From Leptolyngbya sp. KIOST-1 (lineage in GTDB: Bacteria > Cyanobacteriota > Cyanobacteriia > Phormidesmidales > Phormidesmidaceae), in NCBI RefSeq assembly GCF_000763385.1, contig NZ_JQFA01000002.1:186001-250000 (forward strand): a DNA stretch of 64,000 nt, read 5' to 3'. The stretch's first letter is position 1. Each line of letters opens with the position of its first letter. Positions 25,745 through 34,256 of the stretch are shown here, in pieces. The notes under the pieces are model-generated. The model saw only the letters and a list, made by a program, of their open reading frames with translations. It had not been told where the DNA came from and did no database searches. The position numbers and the translations under genes are program-made.

Positions 25745-26023
25745 TTAAAATAGCTCGTCCCCATCGCCCCCGTCGCCACTGGCCCTGCCGTAGGGCGACG
25801 GGGGGCGATCGCTGCTCCAGGCCCACCAGGGAGTACCGCACTCGCCGCAGTGGTAAAACTCCTGCCACTTGCGCCGATGGTCGGCCCCGTAAACGGGCGA
25901 TCGCCGGTTGATCCAGACCGCTTTGGCCTGGCGGCTCTCGGCCCCGCACTGGGGGCAGCAAAACTGGGTGGCGTGGGTGGCCGACTCGGCCCAATCGGGC
26001 GGAATAGGGGAAAAAGCTTCCAT
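25745..26023 (-). CDS. Small zinc-ribbon-like protein
   Basis: From the ATG at 26023 the protein is 92 residues. Two Cys pairs, CPQCG and CGECG, are separated by about 40 residues with ADHRRKWQEFYH, a typical zinc-ribbon spacing. The C-terminus is Gly/Asp-rich and disordered. The frame extends upstream, but that part is repeat-derived Pro-rich sequence and is probably not translated. The function is unknown. It ends 24 bases before the ribokinase start and could be co-transcribed with it. Confidence 0.65.
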   Translation of the reverse strand: MEAFSPIPPDWAESATHATQFCCPQCGAESRQAKAVWINRRSPVYGADHRRKWQEFYHCGECGTPWWAWSSDRPPSPYGRASGDGGDGDELF

Positions 26024-26069
26024 AGGGTAGGGCGGTGGGTCACATCCATTATGGGGCAGTCTGGAAGGA

Positions 26070-26169
26070 TAGGTTTGGGGATTGGGTTTTGGGTTTCGGG
26101 GTCGCGGTATTTGACCTGGCACCTATCACCTGGCACCTCGCACCTATTACCTGACACCCATCACCTATT
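26070..26169. repeat. Heptamer-armed repeat upstream of the CNT transporter
   Basis: Eight 7-base units (ACCTGGC, ACCTATC, ACCTGGC, ACCTCGC and variants) run from 26114 to 26169. They follow a G-rich set of 7-base units (GGGTTTT, GGGTTTC, GGGGATT) from about 26070. The two halves are roughly complementary, giving the same mirror layout as at 5987, 24718, 38866 and 40150. Confidence 0.65.
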
Positions 26170-26284
26170 CCCGGTCCCCTTGCCCTGAGTTAAGTTCTAG
26201 AACAGCACGATTCGCAGGGGGCGTTCTTCGGCATAATCGGTGGCAGGCTCGCACACTTTGGGCCAAAAGGAGCATGGATACGCG

Positions 26285-27700
26285 ATGGCACTGCGTTTGA
26301 TTTCGCTGCTAGGTATTTTTGGTCTTTGCTTTATCGCCTGGTTGGGGTCAGAGGATCGGCGGCAGGTGCCCTGGCGATTGATCCAGTGGGGCATCGGTAT
26401 TCAGCTGTTGGTGGGAGTGCTGATTTTTTTGCTGCCCGTTACCCGCGAGGTGGTGGTATGGCTCAGCTCCATTCTCAACGCTCTAATTGACGCCTCCGAT
26501 GCGGGGGCGCGTTTTTTGTTTGGCCCCATTTTTGTCCCCAACTTTAACCAAAGCGTTGGCCCGGCCGGGGCGGGACGCTGGATTGCCCGAGCGCTGACGC
26601 CTGCATTTACCGCCGTACCCGGCGATCGCCTGGGGGCCGACAACCTCAACCTGGGCTATATCTTTGCCTTTCGCTCGCTGCCCCAGGTAGTGTTTTTTGC
26701 CTCGATTTTTGCCCTGCTGTACAACCTCGGGGTGGTGCAGCCCATTGTGCGGGTGTTTGCCCGCTTCTTTCGCTGGGCCATGAACATTAGCGGGGCCGAG
26801 GCCCTGGCGGGGGCGGCGAATATTTTTGTCGGCATCGAGTCTGCGATCGCCATTAAGCCCTTTCTGGAGCGCATGACCCGCAGCGAGCTGTGCGCCATTC
26901 TGGCCTCCATGTTTGGCTCCATTGCCTCCACGGTGCTGGGCCTCTACGCCGGGTACCTGCGGCCCATTTTCCCGTCGATCGCCGGGCACCTGATGTCAGC
27001 CTCGGTGCTGACCATTCCCGCCGCCTTTGTGCTGGCCAAAATTTTGGTGCCCGAGCAGGCAGTACCCCTCACCCTGGGCAAGGTGCCCGCTGTCGAGATG
27101 GCAGACGAGGAGCGCAAAAGCCCGATGGATAGCCTCATCCTCGGTGCCCTCGACGGAGTCAAAATGTCCGTGGGCATTGTCGCTGCCCTGATCGCCATTC
27201 TGGGCCTGATTGCCCTGCTCGACTTGATCTTTGCCAACCTCGCCAACCTCGCCACCAGCGACATAGCCCTGTGGCGGGCGATCGGCCAGGTGTTCAGCGT
27301 CATTACCCTACAAAACATTATGGGGGCACTGTTCTTACCCCTTACCTTTCTGACCGGAGTTTCCCTCGACTGGCCCGAACTGTGGCTGTCGTCTCAGCTG
27401 ATTGGGCGGCGACTGCTGGAAACGGCGATTCCGCCCTACATCGGTCTGGCCAACGCGGCGGCGGCGGGTACCCTCAGCGATCGCGCCCTGGTGATCGTTA
27501 GCTACGTACTCTGCGGCTTTGCCCACCTGCCCTCGGTGGGGATCTTTGTCGGCGGATTGACGGGCATTGTGCCCTCGCGCCGCAAAGACATTAGCGAGGT
27601 GGCCTGGAAAGCGCTGTGGGCTGGCACCCTCGCCACCCTGATGACGGGCTGCGTAGCGGGAATCTTTTTCTACGAAGGCGCTGCGGTGCTGGGACGCTAG
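26285..27700 (+). CDS. Concentrative nucleoside transporter (NupC/CNT family)
   Basis: The ATG at 26285, preceded by AAAAGGAG, gives a 471-residue membrane protein. Hydrophobic segments and motifs fit CNT transporters: SLPQVVFFASIFALLYNLG, GAANIFVGIESAIAIKPFL with the nucleoside-site Glu, FGSIASTVLGLYAGYL, and late YIGLANAAAAGTLSDRA and CGFAHLPSVGIFVGG. Members import nucleosides driven by Na+ or H+. A GTG at 26240 would add a hydrophilic lead and is less likely. It runs independently of its neighbours. Confidence 0.87.
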   Translation: MALRLISLLGIFGLCFIAWLGSEDRRQVPWRLIQWGIGIQLLVGVLIFLLPVTREVVVWLSSILNALIDASDAGARFLFGPIFVPNFNQSVGPAGAGRWIARALTPAFTAVPGDRLGADNLNLGYIFAFRSLPQVVFFASIFALLYNLGVVQPIVRVFARFFRWAMNISGAEALAGAANIFVGIESAIAIKPFLERMTRSELCAILASMFGSIASTVLGLYAGYLRPIFPSIAGHLMSASVLTIPAAFVLAKILVPEQAVPLTLGKVPAVEMADEERKSPMDSLILGALDGVKMSVGIVAALIAILGLIALLDLIFANLANLATSDIALWRAIGQVFSVITLQNIMGALFLPLTFLTGVSLDWPELWLSSQLIGRRLLETAIPPYIGLANAAAAGTLSDRALVIVSYVLCGFAHLPSVGIFVGGLTGIVPSRRKDISEVAWKALWAGTLATLMTGCVAGIFFYEGAAVLGR

Positions 27701-27833
27701 GGCAGCATCCTCGGTTGGCAACCGAAAGACCAGCCCAGTAGCGTTAACCGCTGCCCCGTACCTCACCAACGGTTCTGAATAACAACCCCGGGTCGGGGAA
27801 TCCGTTGGCAAGCCTACAGGGAAGCTACCTTGC

Positions 27834-29252
27834 CTACTCCCCGCCAGAGGTATCTGGCGCCGGCGGATTGACAGCGGGTGGAGGACTGGGTGGGGTTGGA
27901 GCCACTGGCGCAGGAGGTGGAGCCGGGGCCACTGGCGCAGGAGGTGGAGCCACTGGCGCAGGGGGCGGGGCCGCTGGTGCCGGGGCCGCTGGTGCCGGGG
28001 CACTGGGCGCAGGTGAGGCTGGCGCTGGCGGGGCAGGCTCGGCGACGGGCTGGGGCGCAGGCGTGGGCTCCTCGGCTGCCGCTGGCGCTGCGGGTGAAGG
28101 CTCCGACTCCGCTGGCGCGGATTCTGATGGCGCTGGTGGCGTCGGGGTAGCCGCTGGCGCAGGGGCATCAGCGGCAGGCATTGACTCAGCGGTTTGGGGG
28201 CTGGGCTCGGCCGCTGCGGGCGTGGGGGTCGCTTCTGGCGGTAGCTCCACGGCCTGGCGCTCGCCCCGGCGACGGGCATCGCGGTTACGGCGCGAGCCCT
28301 CAATGGTGAGGTCGTACTCGATGGGTACGCTGGCTCCGCCTGCAATGGGCTGGAACCGGGAGTTACGGGCCGCCTGAATAGCGGCCTGGTCGATCGCCGG
28401 GTTGCCGCTGGAGCGGGTCAGGGTAACGCTGCGAACGGTGCCGTCGGGGTTGATATCGACGCTCACCATCGGCTGACCCTCGGCTCCGGCGGCCAGGGCG
28501 CTTTCGGGATAGCTGGGCCGCACGCAGTTTTGGCAGGCAACGGTGCGCGAGCCCTGGCCCTGGCCACTGCCCTGGGAGGTTGAGGGAGCCGCTGCGACCC
28601 CAGGGCTGTCACCCGTTGGGGCATCGGGGAGGTTGCCCGTGCCCGTAGTGGCGGAGTTGGTAGCGGTGGTGGCGGCCTCGTTCTGGGCCTCACGTAGGCG
28701 TTGCAACAGGTCGCGCAGACGCTCGGACTGGGGTTCCGCTGGGGTTGCCTCAGGTTCAGTGGCGATCGCCTCCTCCACCGCCTCAGGGGGCTCCTCAGCC
28801 ACCGCTTCAGTCTCTTCCTCCACCGCCTCGGCCTCCTCCTGCACCGGCTCAGCCAGGTCCGACTCGGCTAGGGTTTCAGGTTCGGGGGTGTCCGGTGTCA
28901 CCGCTTCCACGGGCGGGGCTGGAGTGGGCGGCGTGGGCGTAGGCGGGGCCACCACCGCAGCGGGGCGGGGCGGGGCGCTGGCGGTGGCTGGAGCCGGGTT
29001 GTTGGTCTCGGTACTGAGTTCGGTGGGCTGCTCCGGCTCGGGCAGCGTCTCGGGCTCCTCAGGAATGGCTTCAGTAATAATTAGCTCGATGGGCGCCAAC
29101 TCGTCGGTGGCCGCCTGCCAAAAATTGAACTGACTCAGGCCGAGGGCCACGACATGGACGCCCACCGACCCCAACAGCCCCCAGAGCAAAATTCGGCGAA
29201 GCTTTTGCTGCTCGTGCTGGTGCTGTTGACTACAGATGTCACAGAGACTCAT
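27834..29252 (-). CDS. tonB: TonB energy transducer with an extra C-terminal Pro/Ala-rich tail
   Basis: TonB carries proton-motive energy from ExbBD to outer-membrane receptors. The 472 residues comprise a cytoplasmic start with a CDIC pair, one membrane helix (residues 22-42, LLWGLLGSVGVHVVALGLS), a long Pro/Glu-rich periplasmic spacer, and a TonB C-terminal domain at about 235-325 (RPSYPESALAAGAEGQPMVS). Unusually, about 140 more residues of Pro/Ala repeats (PAAPAPAAPPPAPVAP) follow, ending APDTSGGE; TonB normally ends with its folded domain. It is divergent from exbB, with a 293-base spacer holding a 12-bp palindrome. Confidence 0.88.
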   Translation of the reverse strand: MSLCDICSQQHQHEQQKLRRILLWGLLGSVGVHVVALGLSQFNFWQAATDELAPIELIITEAIPEEPETLPEPEQPTELSTETNNPAPATASAPPRPAAVVAPPTPTPPTPAPPVEAVTPDTPEPETLAESDLAEPVQEEAEAVEEETEAVAEEPPEAVEEAIATEPEATPAEPQSERLRDLLQRLREAQNEAATTATNSATTGTGNLPDAPTGDSPGVAAAPSTSQGSGQGQGSRTVACQNCVRPSYPESALAAGAEGQPMVSVDINPDGTVRSVTLTRSSGNPAIDQAAIQAARNSRFQPIAGGASVPIEYDLTIEGSRRNRDARRRGERQAVELPPEATPTPAAAEPSPQTAESMPAADAPAPAATPTPPAPSESAPAESEPSPAAPAAAEEPTPAPQPVAEPAPPAPASPAPSAPAPAAPAPAAPPPAPVAPPPAPVAPAPPPAPVAPTPPSPPPAVNPPAPDTSGGE

Positions 29253-29417
29253 AGAAACTTGCCCAAGATAACAGCGGGAACCTGTCTAGTCATATTACAC
29301 AATTGGCAAAAGTTTTCATTTGAGCTGCGCCAAAAGATTCAGACCACCCCCAGGGGATGGTGAGCGTGTAGCAACCTGTCAAAACTAAAGATATCAAGCC
29401 AAAAGGGCAGGGGTTAT

Positions 29418-29429
29418 GAACTGCAGTTC
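29418..29429. promoter_or_regulatory. 12-bp palindrome between tonB and exbB
   Basis: GAACTGCAGTTC is a perfect palindrome in the spacer of the divergent tonB and exbB genes, 117 bases before exbB. The words CAGTTCACAGTCAACTG follow. It could be a shared operator. No other copy was noticed, and no Fur-like TGAGAA box was found in this spacer. Confidence 0.25.
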
Positions 29430-29545
29430 ACAGTCAACTGTAACCCCCGAACCCTCAATTCCCAACTGACTAATCAGCACAATACTTGACAACGAGTCGC
29501 AAATCGAGGTGAATCTACTATTAGTACTTTTTTGCAATAGAGTTT

Positions 29546-30193
29546 ATGGGTACCATTTTTGCGGCGGGCGGCATCGTGATGTGGCCACTGCTGGGGTTTT
29601 CAATCCTGGCGATCGCCCTGATTGTCGAGCGTTCGATCTTCTGGTTTCGCATCAACCGCCGCCAGCGCCCAGTGATGCAAGACATTCTGCGCACCTACCG
29701 GCAGGCACCGGTGGATGTGTACCCCAAGCTGCGCCAGAACGTGAACCTGCCCACCGCCCGCATTTTTCTAGAAGCCCTGGAAATCGACGGGGCCAGCCCC
29801 AAGCAGTTTCACCTCGCCCTGGCCAGCGCCATGCAGGCCGAACTGCCCCACCTGCGCCGCTTTAGCACTGTCTTTGCCACCATCATCAGCGTCGCCCCCC
29901 TGCTGGGCCTGCTGGGCACCATCCTCGGCCTGATCCGCTCTTTCGCCGCCCTACAGCTGGGCGACCTGAACACCAACACCGGAGCCGTGACCGGCGGCAT
30001 CAGCGAAGCCCTGGTGTCTACCGCAGCGGGCCTGGTGGTAGCGATCGGCACGCTGATCTTTGCCAACCTGTTTCGCGGCCTCTACAAACGCCAGGTAGCG
30101 CTGATTCAAGAGTACGGCGGGCAGTTAGAGATTCTGTACGAAACCCACCACGGGCGGCAGAACCAGCTCAAGGAAGAGTCGTTGGTGAGGTAG
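29546..30193 (+). CDS. exbB: ExbB proton-channel protein (MotA/TolQ/ExbB family)
   Basis: The protein is 215 residues with three membrane segments: residues 5-25 (GGIVMWPLLGFSILAIALIVE), about 112-135 (IISVAPLLGLLGTILGLIRSF) and about 150-175 (ISEALVSTAAGLVVAIGTLIF). The last two carry the family motif with the conserved Thr in GLLGT. ExbB forms the pentameric proton channel that powers TonB. exbD follows after a repeat of about 200 bases. The stop TAG is embedded in the first units of that repeat, so the last residues (SLVR) adjoin it. Confidence 0.92.
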   Translation: MGTIFAAGGIVMWPLLGFSILAIALIVERSIFWFRINRRQRPVMQDILRTYRQAPVDVYPKLRQNVNLPTARIFLEALEIDGASPKQFHLALASAMQAELPHLRRFSTVFATIISVAPLLGLLGTILGLIRSFAALQLGDLNTNTGAVTGGISEALVSTAAGLVVAIGTLIFANLFRGLYKRQVALIQEYGGQLEILYETHHGRQNQLKEESLVR

Positions 30194-30397
30194 GTGGGTA
30201 GGTGGGTAGGCGGGTAGTCGGGTTGGTGGGTAGGCGGGTGGATGGGTGAGGGGGATTTTTCTATCTCAGCGGTTTCCGCCTCATCCACGCTCCCACTCCT
30301 CCACCCTTCCACTCGCCCACCCTCCCACTCCCCTACCCATACACCCTCCCACTCGCCCACCCTCTCCCTCCCCACCCCCTACCCTCCCACTCCCCCC
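30187..30397. repeat. Octamer-armed hairpin element between exbB and exbD (reverse orientation)
   Basis: The left arm is G-rich octamers of the TAG type (GGTGGGTA) at 30187-30250. The core GATTTTTCTATCTCAGCGGT lies at about 30254-30273. The right arm (CTCCCACTC, TCGCCCAC) runs to the exbD ATG. Read on the minus strand, it has the same polarity as the copies inside genes. A frame beginning at 30242 runs through the core and right arm into exbD, so an N-terminal extension of ExbD is possible but unlikely. Confidence 0.85.
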
Positions 30398-30802
30398 ATG
30401 CCCTACCTCCCCGAAGAACCCGAAGCCGACTTTGAACTCAATATCGTGCCAATGATCGATGTGATTTTTGCGATTTTGACGTTCTTTATTATTTCCAGCC
30501 TGTTTCTCACCCGCTCGGAGTCCCTGCCGGTGAACCTGCCCCAGGCGGCCAGTGCCGAACTTCAGCAGCGAACGCGAATTACTGTGACCGTGGAGGAATC
30601 GGGGGAGATTGCCCTGAACCGAGAGGCGATCGCCCTGGAAGACCTCCAAACTGGCGTGCGCAACCTGATGCGGAATACCCAAGAGTCGGTGGTGGTGATC
30701 AACGCCGATGAAGCGGTCAGCCACGGCCGGGTGGTGGCGGTGATGGACGAACTGCGGGCGATCGAAGGAGCGACCTTGGGGATTGCGACAAGGCGGGAAT
30801 AG
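30398..30802 (+). CDS. exbD: ExbD biopolymer transport protein
   Basis: From the ATG at 30398 the protein is 134 residues: a short cytoplasmic start (EPEADFELNIVPMIDVIFAI), one membrane helix with the conserved Asp needed for proton transfer (IDVIFAILTFFIIS), and a periplasmic domain (ITVTVEESGEIALNREAIAL, then VVVINADEAVSHGRVVAVMD). It pairs with ExbB. The open frame continues upstream only through repeat sequence, so the ATG at 30398 is the sensible start. The stop TAG is followed directly by another octamer element. Confidence 0.92.
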   Translation: MPYLPEEPEADFELNIVPMIDVIFAILTFFIISSLFLTRSESLPVNLPQAASAELQQRTRITVTVEESGEIALNREAIALEDLQTGVRNLMRNTQESVVVINADEAVSHGRVVAVMDELRAIEGATLGIATRRE

Positions 30803-30986
30803 GGGTGGATGGGTAGGTGAGTGGATGGGTGGATGGGTAGGTGGGTAGGTGGGTAGGTGGGTAGGTGGGTAGGTGGGTAGGTGGGTAGGTGGGTAAGATT
30901 TTTCTGTGTCAGCGGTTTTGGCCCCATCCACTCGCCCACTCGCTCACTCGCCCACTCGCTCACCCTCCCACTCGCCCACCCTCCCA
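30803..30986. repeat. Octamer-armed hairpin element after exbD (reverse orientation)
   Basis: Directly after the exbD stop come about eleven GGTGGGTA/GGTGGATG octamers (30803-30894). Then comes the core AAGATTTTTCTGTGTCAGCG (30896-30915), and C-rich octamers (TCGCCCAC, TCGCTCAC, CTCCCACTC) to 30986. Most left-arm units contain TAG, so this orientation would stop translation. Confidence 0.88.
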
Positions 30987-31089
30987 GCGCATTTAATCCG
31001 TCTAGCGGGCAAAAAACTCCGGCTTAGAGCCCTTTGGGTAACGTTCAGCCGCTAGGCTGGGGGCTAGTTTTTTGCCAGATGGTTTAGCT

Positions 31090-32988
31090 ATGGGTAGATC
31101 TGGGCAGGGGTATCGAAAGCTGTTGGCCACCTACCTCAGGCCCCAGGGGGGACGGGTAGTGGGGTTGAGCATCACCCTACTGATGGGCATTGGGTTGCAG
31201 TTGCTCAACCCACAGATATTGCGATATTTCATTGACACGGCGGTGGCTGGGGGAGCACCGCGATCGCTGGTGTTGGCAGCAGGGGCGTTCGTTGCAATCG
31301 CTTTTGTCCAGCAGGGGTTTGCGATCGCCACCACCTACTTCAGTGAAACCATCGCCTGGCGTGCCACCAACACCCTACGCCTGGATCTGACCCGCCACGC
31401 CCTGGGCCTTGACCTGGCCTTTCACAAAGCCCACACTCCCGGGGAACTGGTGGAGCGGGTCGATGGCGATGTGGATGCTCTGTCGCGGTTTTTCTCGCAG
31501 TTTGTATTGCAGGTACTGGGCAACGGCCTGTTAGTCCTGGGGGTGCTAACAATTTTGTGGTTCGAAGACTGGCGGGCCGGACTGAGTCTGAGCCTGTTTA
31601 CCCTGGTAGCCTTTGGGGTGCTGGGCGGCCTCCAATCCCTGGCGGTTGGCCCCTGGCGCACCTACCGCCAGATCAGCGCCGAATTCTACGGCTTTGTGGC
31701 CGAGCACCTCAGCGGCCTGGAAGACATCCGTGCCAATGGGGCCGTCGGCTATGTGATGGACAGGTTCTACAAACTGCTGCGCCGCTGGCTGCGAGCCTTT
31801 CACCAGGCCCGCTTCACCAGCACCCTGCTGTGGGGCAGCACCGTGGGGCTGTTTACCCTGGGCAACGCGATCGCCCTGGCCATCGGTGCCTACCTCTGGA
31901 GCCAGGCTGCCATCACCATCGGTACCGTCTACCTGCTCTTTTACTACGCCACCCTGCTGCAAGACCCCATCGAACGCATCCGCGAAGAACTAGAGCAGCT
32001 CCAGCAGGCCCAGGCCAGCATCCAACGGATTCAGGATTTACTGGGCCACCAGCCTCGGGTGAGCCCAGGCGGCCAAGGGATTTTACCGACGGGAGCCCTA
32101 TCGGTGAAGTTTGAGGGGGTGTGGTTTGGGTACGGGGAGTGGGAGAGTGGGAGGGTGGGAGGGTGGGAGAGTGGGAGGGTGGATGAGGCGGAAACCGCTG
32201 AAATAGAAAAATCCCCCTCACCCACCAACCCGCCTACCCTCCCACCTATCCACCCATCCACCCATCCACCCATCCACCCACCTACCCGCCAACCCGTCAA
32301 CCCACCTACCCTCCACAACCTCACTCTCCACCTCTCCCCTGGGCAAACCCTTGGTCTACTGGGCCGCACGGGCAGCGGCAAAAGTACCCTGGCGCGGTTG
32401 CTGCTGCGGCTGTACGACATTCAGCGGGGGCAGATTTACCTGGGGGGCGTGGATATTGCCCAGGTGTCGCTGCGGGAACTGCCGCACCAGGTGGGGTTTG
32501 TCACCCAGGATGTGCAGCTGTTTCAGACCAATGTGCGGAATAACCTGACGTTTTTTGATGGGCACATCTCGGATGAAGCGATTCTGCAAACCCTGGATGA
32601 CCTGGGCCTGATGCCCTGGCTAGAGGGGCTGCCAGCGGGCCTGGATACGGAGCTGGGGGCAGATAGCGGCGGGCTGTCGGCGGGGCAGGCACAACTGCTG
32701 GCCTTTGCACGGGTGTTTCTCAAAGATCCGGGGCTGGTGGTGCTAGATGAAGCCTCGTCGCGGTTGGACTCACTGACGGAGCAGTTGATCGAGCGGGCAG
32801 TGGATCGACTTTTGGTGAACCGCACCGGGATTATCATCGCCCACCGACTCAAAACCGTGGAGCGGGCCGACCAGATCCTGATTTTGGAGCAGGGGCAGGT
32901 GGCGGAGTACGGCGATCGCACCACTCTCTTAACCGATCCCAACTCACAGTTTTCGCGCTTGCTCAAGGTTGGAGCGATGCCCGATTAA
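31090..32988 (+). CDS. ABC exporter (membrane domain plus ATPase) with in-frame repeat insert
   Basis: A half-size exporter of 632 residues from the ATG at 31090 (a TTG six codons earlier is less likely). Residues 20-310 are six membrane helices of the ABC type I fold. The ATPase has an aromatic A-loop (GVWFGYG), Walker A GRTGSGKST near 424, signature LSAGQ (variant of LSGGQ), Walker B VVLDEASSRLD and H-loop IIAHRL. Residues about 348-408 are an octamer-repeat insert (GEWESGRV... then Pro-rich) placed between the A-loop and the strand before Walker A. Without it the length is about 572, normal for the family. Position in the iron locus suggests siderophore or peptide export (inference). Confidence 0.88.
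   Translation: MGRSGQGYRKLLATYLRPQGGRVVGLSITLLMGIGLQLLNPQILRYFIDTAVAGGAPRSLVLAAGAFVAIAFVQQGFAIATTYFSETIAWRATNTLRLDLTRHALGLDLAFHKAHTPGELVERVDGDVDALSRFFSQFVLQVLGNGLLVLGVLTILWFEDWRAGLSLSLFTLVAFGVLGGLQSLAVGPWRTYRQISAEFYGFVAEHLSGLEDIRANGAVGYVMDRFYKLLRRWLRAFHQARFTSTLLWGSTVGLFTLGNAIALAIGAYLWSQAAITIGTVYLLFYYATLLQDPIERIREELEQLQQAQASIQRIQDLLGHQPRVSPGGQGILPTGALSVKFEGVWFGYGEWESGRVGGWESGRVDEAETAEIEKSPSPTNPPTLPPIHPSTHPPIHPPTRQPVNPPTLHNLTLHLSPGQTLGLLGRTGSGKSTLARLLLRLYDIQRGQIYLGGVDIAQVSLRELPHQVGFVTQDVQLFQTNVRNNLTFFDGHISDEAILQTLDDLGLMPWLEGLPAGLDTELGADSGGLSAGQAQLLAFARVFLKDPGLVVLDEASSRLDSLTEQLIERAVDRLLVNRTGIIIAHRLKTVERADQILILEQGQVAEYGDRTTLLTDPNSQFSRLLKVGAMPD
32134..32316 (+). repeat. Octamer-armed element inside the first ABC exporter gene (forward)
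   Basis: The G-rich arm GTGGGAGA/GTGGGAGG runs 32134-32186, the core GAAACCGCTGAAATAGAAAA lies at 32191-32210, and the C-rich arm (CCACCCAT, CTACCCGC) runs to about 32316. The total is close to 61 codons and stays in frame. It translates as 8-residue repeats (VGGWESGR), TAEIEKS at the core, then PPIHPSTHPP-type sequence. Confidence 0.9.
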
Positions 32989-33084
32989 CTCTCAAACGAT
33001 GCCAATGCTGCATCCTGGCTCAGCAAGGATAGCGGGACGGCCTGCTCTAACTGTGGCGTGGCTGCTTGCCAGAATCAAGCCAAT

Positions 33085-33107
33085 AAATGAGAATAAGTCT
33101 TATTTGA
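33085..33107. promoter_or_regulatory. Fur-like box upstream of the first AraC-type regulator
   Basis: The site contains AATGAGAATAAGT and the perfect palindrome AATAAGTCTTATT (33092-33104), 46 bases before the ATG at 33153. It shares the TGAGAA core with five other sites in this locus. It could bind Fur or the AraC regulator itself. Confidence 0.45.
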
Positions 33108-33152
33108 TGGCTACAATTCCTGAATTCCTTTGGGCAGACTCCTTTCATCCCC

Positions 33153-34139
33153 ATGACTATCTTGCTTTCAGAAAAAGACCAACCGGCGTCGTTGTCGGCC
33201 AATGCTTACTTGTCAGCATCCAGCAACTACGAGCTGGTGATTCAAGCGCCCCAGTCAACCAGTCGGGGTTACAAGCGATCGCTCAACCTGCGCCATGGCC
33301 TGAATTTTCTGATCCGCGACTACTGGCTGAAAGATACGCTGGTCGAAGAAAAACTGCCGGAAGCACCTGGGCGAACTCTCGAGTTTGGCTTCAACCTGCA
33401 CATTGCCCCAGACGCTGAGCACCCCCCAGAACCGACTAGCCAAAGTAGTTTTCTCGAATTCAACGAAACCCGCACCCAGAGACTTTTTCAGACCTGGTCG
33501 GGGCAGCGGCGGGTGTTAAAAATTGACCTACATTTGTTAACCTATGCGGGCTGCTTGACCTTTAGTGATGATCAATTAGTGCTGATACCGGCAGAACTCC
33601 AGGCCGCGATCGCCCTCAATGAAGACGACTGGCATCAGCCGGTCGGGTCAATTTCTCCGACGATTCAGCTGGTGCTTCAGCAAATTCTCAATTGCCCCTA
33701 CACTGGCTCGATTCAGCAGGTGTATCTGGAGGGAAAAGCTCTTGAGCTAATCGCCCTGCAAACCGCCCAGTGGCTAGAGTCCGGCCCCGCTAGAGCGACC
33801 CAGCGGCTGAAGCCGTCAGATATTGACCGCATCCACCAGGCCAGAGATCTGATTACCCAACGCATGGATGATCCTCCGTCACTGCTGGAACTGGCTCGGG
33901 CGGTAGGTCTCAATGACTGCACCCTAAAGCGCGGCTTTCGCCAGGTGTTTGGCACCACGGTGTTTGGCTATCTGCGGCAGCAGCGACTGATTAAAGCCCG
34001 GCAATTGCTGCAAGACACCGAGATGAGCGTGGCCGAGGTCACCTGCCAGGTGGGCTATAGCCATGCCGGGCATTTTGCCGCTGCCTTTAAGCGAGAGTTT
34101 GGCATTAGCCCCAAGGCGTTCAAAAATTCCGTGCTGTGA
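33153..34139 (+). CDS. AraC-family transcriptional regulator, first copy
   Basis: The protein is 328 residues. The N-terminal 220 residues form a variable sensor region. The C-terminal AraC DNA-binding domain (about 230-325) has two helix-turn-helices: SLLELARAVGLNDCTLKRGF, then SVAEVTCQVGYSHAGHFAAA, ending FGISPKAF. The layout is that of PchR-type regulators, which sense ferric siderophore complexes and activate receptor genes. It lies just before a TonB-dependent receptor gene in the same direction and behind a Fur-like box, supporting that role. The region 32989-33152 between the exporter and this gene holds no other gene. Confidence 0.88.
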   Translation: MTILLSEKDQPASLSANAYLSASSNYELVIQAPQSTSRGYKRSLNLRHGLNFLIRDYWLKDTLVEEKLPEAPGRTLEFGFNLHIAPDAEHPPEPTSQSSFLEFNETRTQRLFQTWSGQRRVLKIDLHLLTYAGCLTFSDDQLVLIPAELQAAIALNEDDWHQPVGSISPTIQLVLQQILNCPYTGSIQQVYLEGKALELIALQTAQWLESGPARATQRLKPSDIDRIHQARDLITQRMDDPPSLLELARAVGLNDCTLKRGFRQVFGTTVFGYLRQQRLIKARQLLQDTEMSVAEVTCQVGYSHAGHFAAAFKREFGISPKAFKNSVL

Positions 34140-34256
34140 CTAAACTGTTCCGTGCCGAGGCAGACGCGATCGCACCCTTCGTCCTAGAGTTCCTATACCT
34201 AGATGAAATCTATTCGCATCTAGTGCAGTGAACGCTTAAATGGTGGTGTGACGGCA

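Noticed and set aside
30242-30397. N-terminal extension of ExbD
   Set aside because: The extension is entirely repeat-coded; the ATG at 30398 gives the normal ExbD start. Kept as a low-probability possibility in the findings.
30803-30986. CRISPR-like array
   Set aside because: The repeats are contiguous 8-base units with no spacers and no cas genes; they are tandem octamers in a hairpin.
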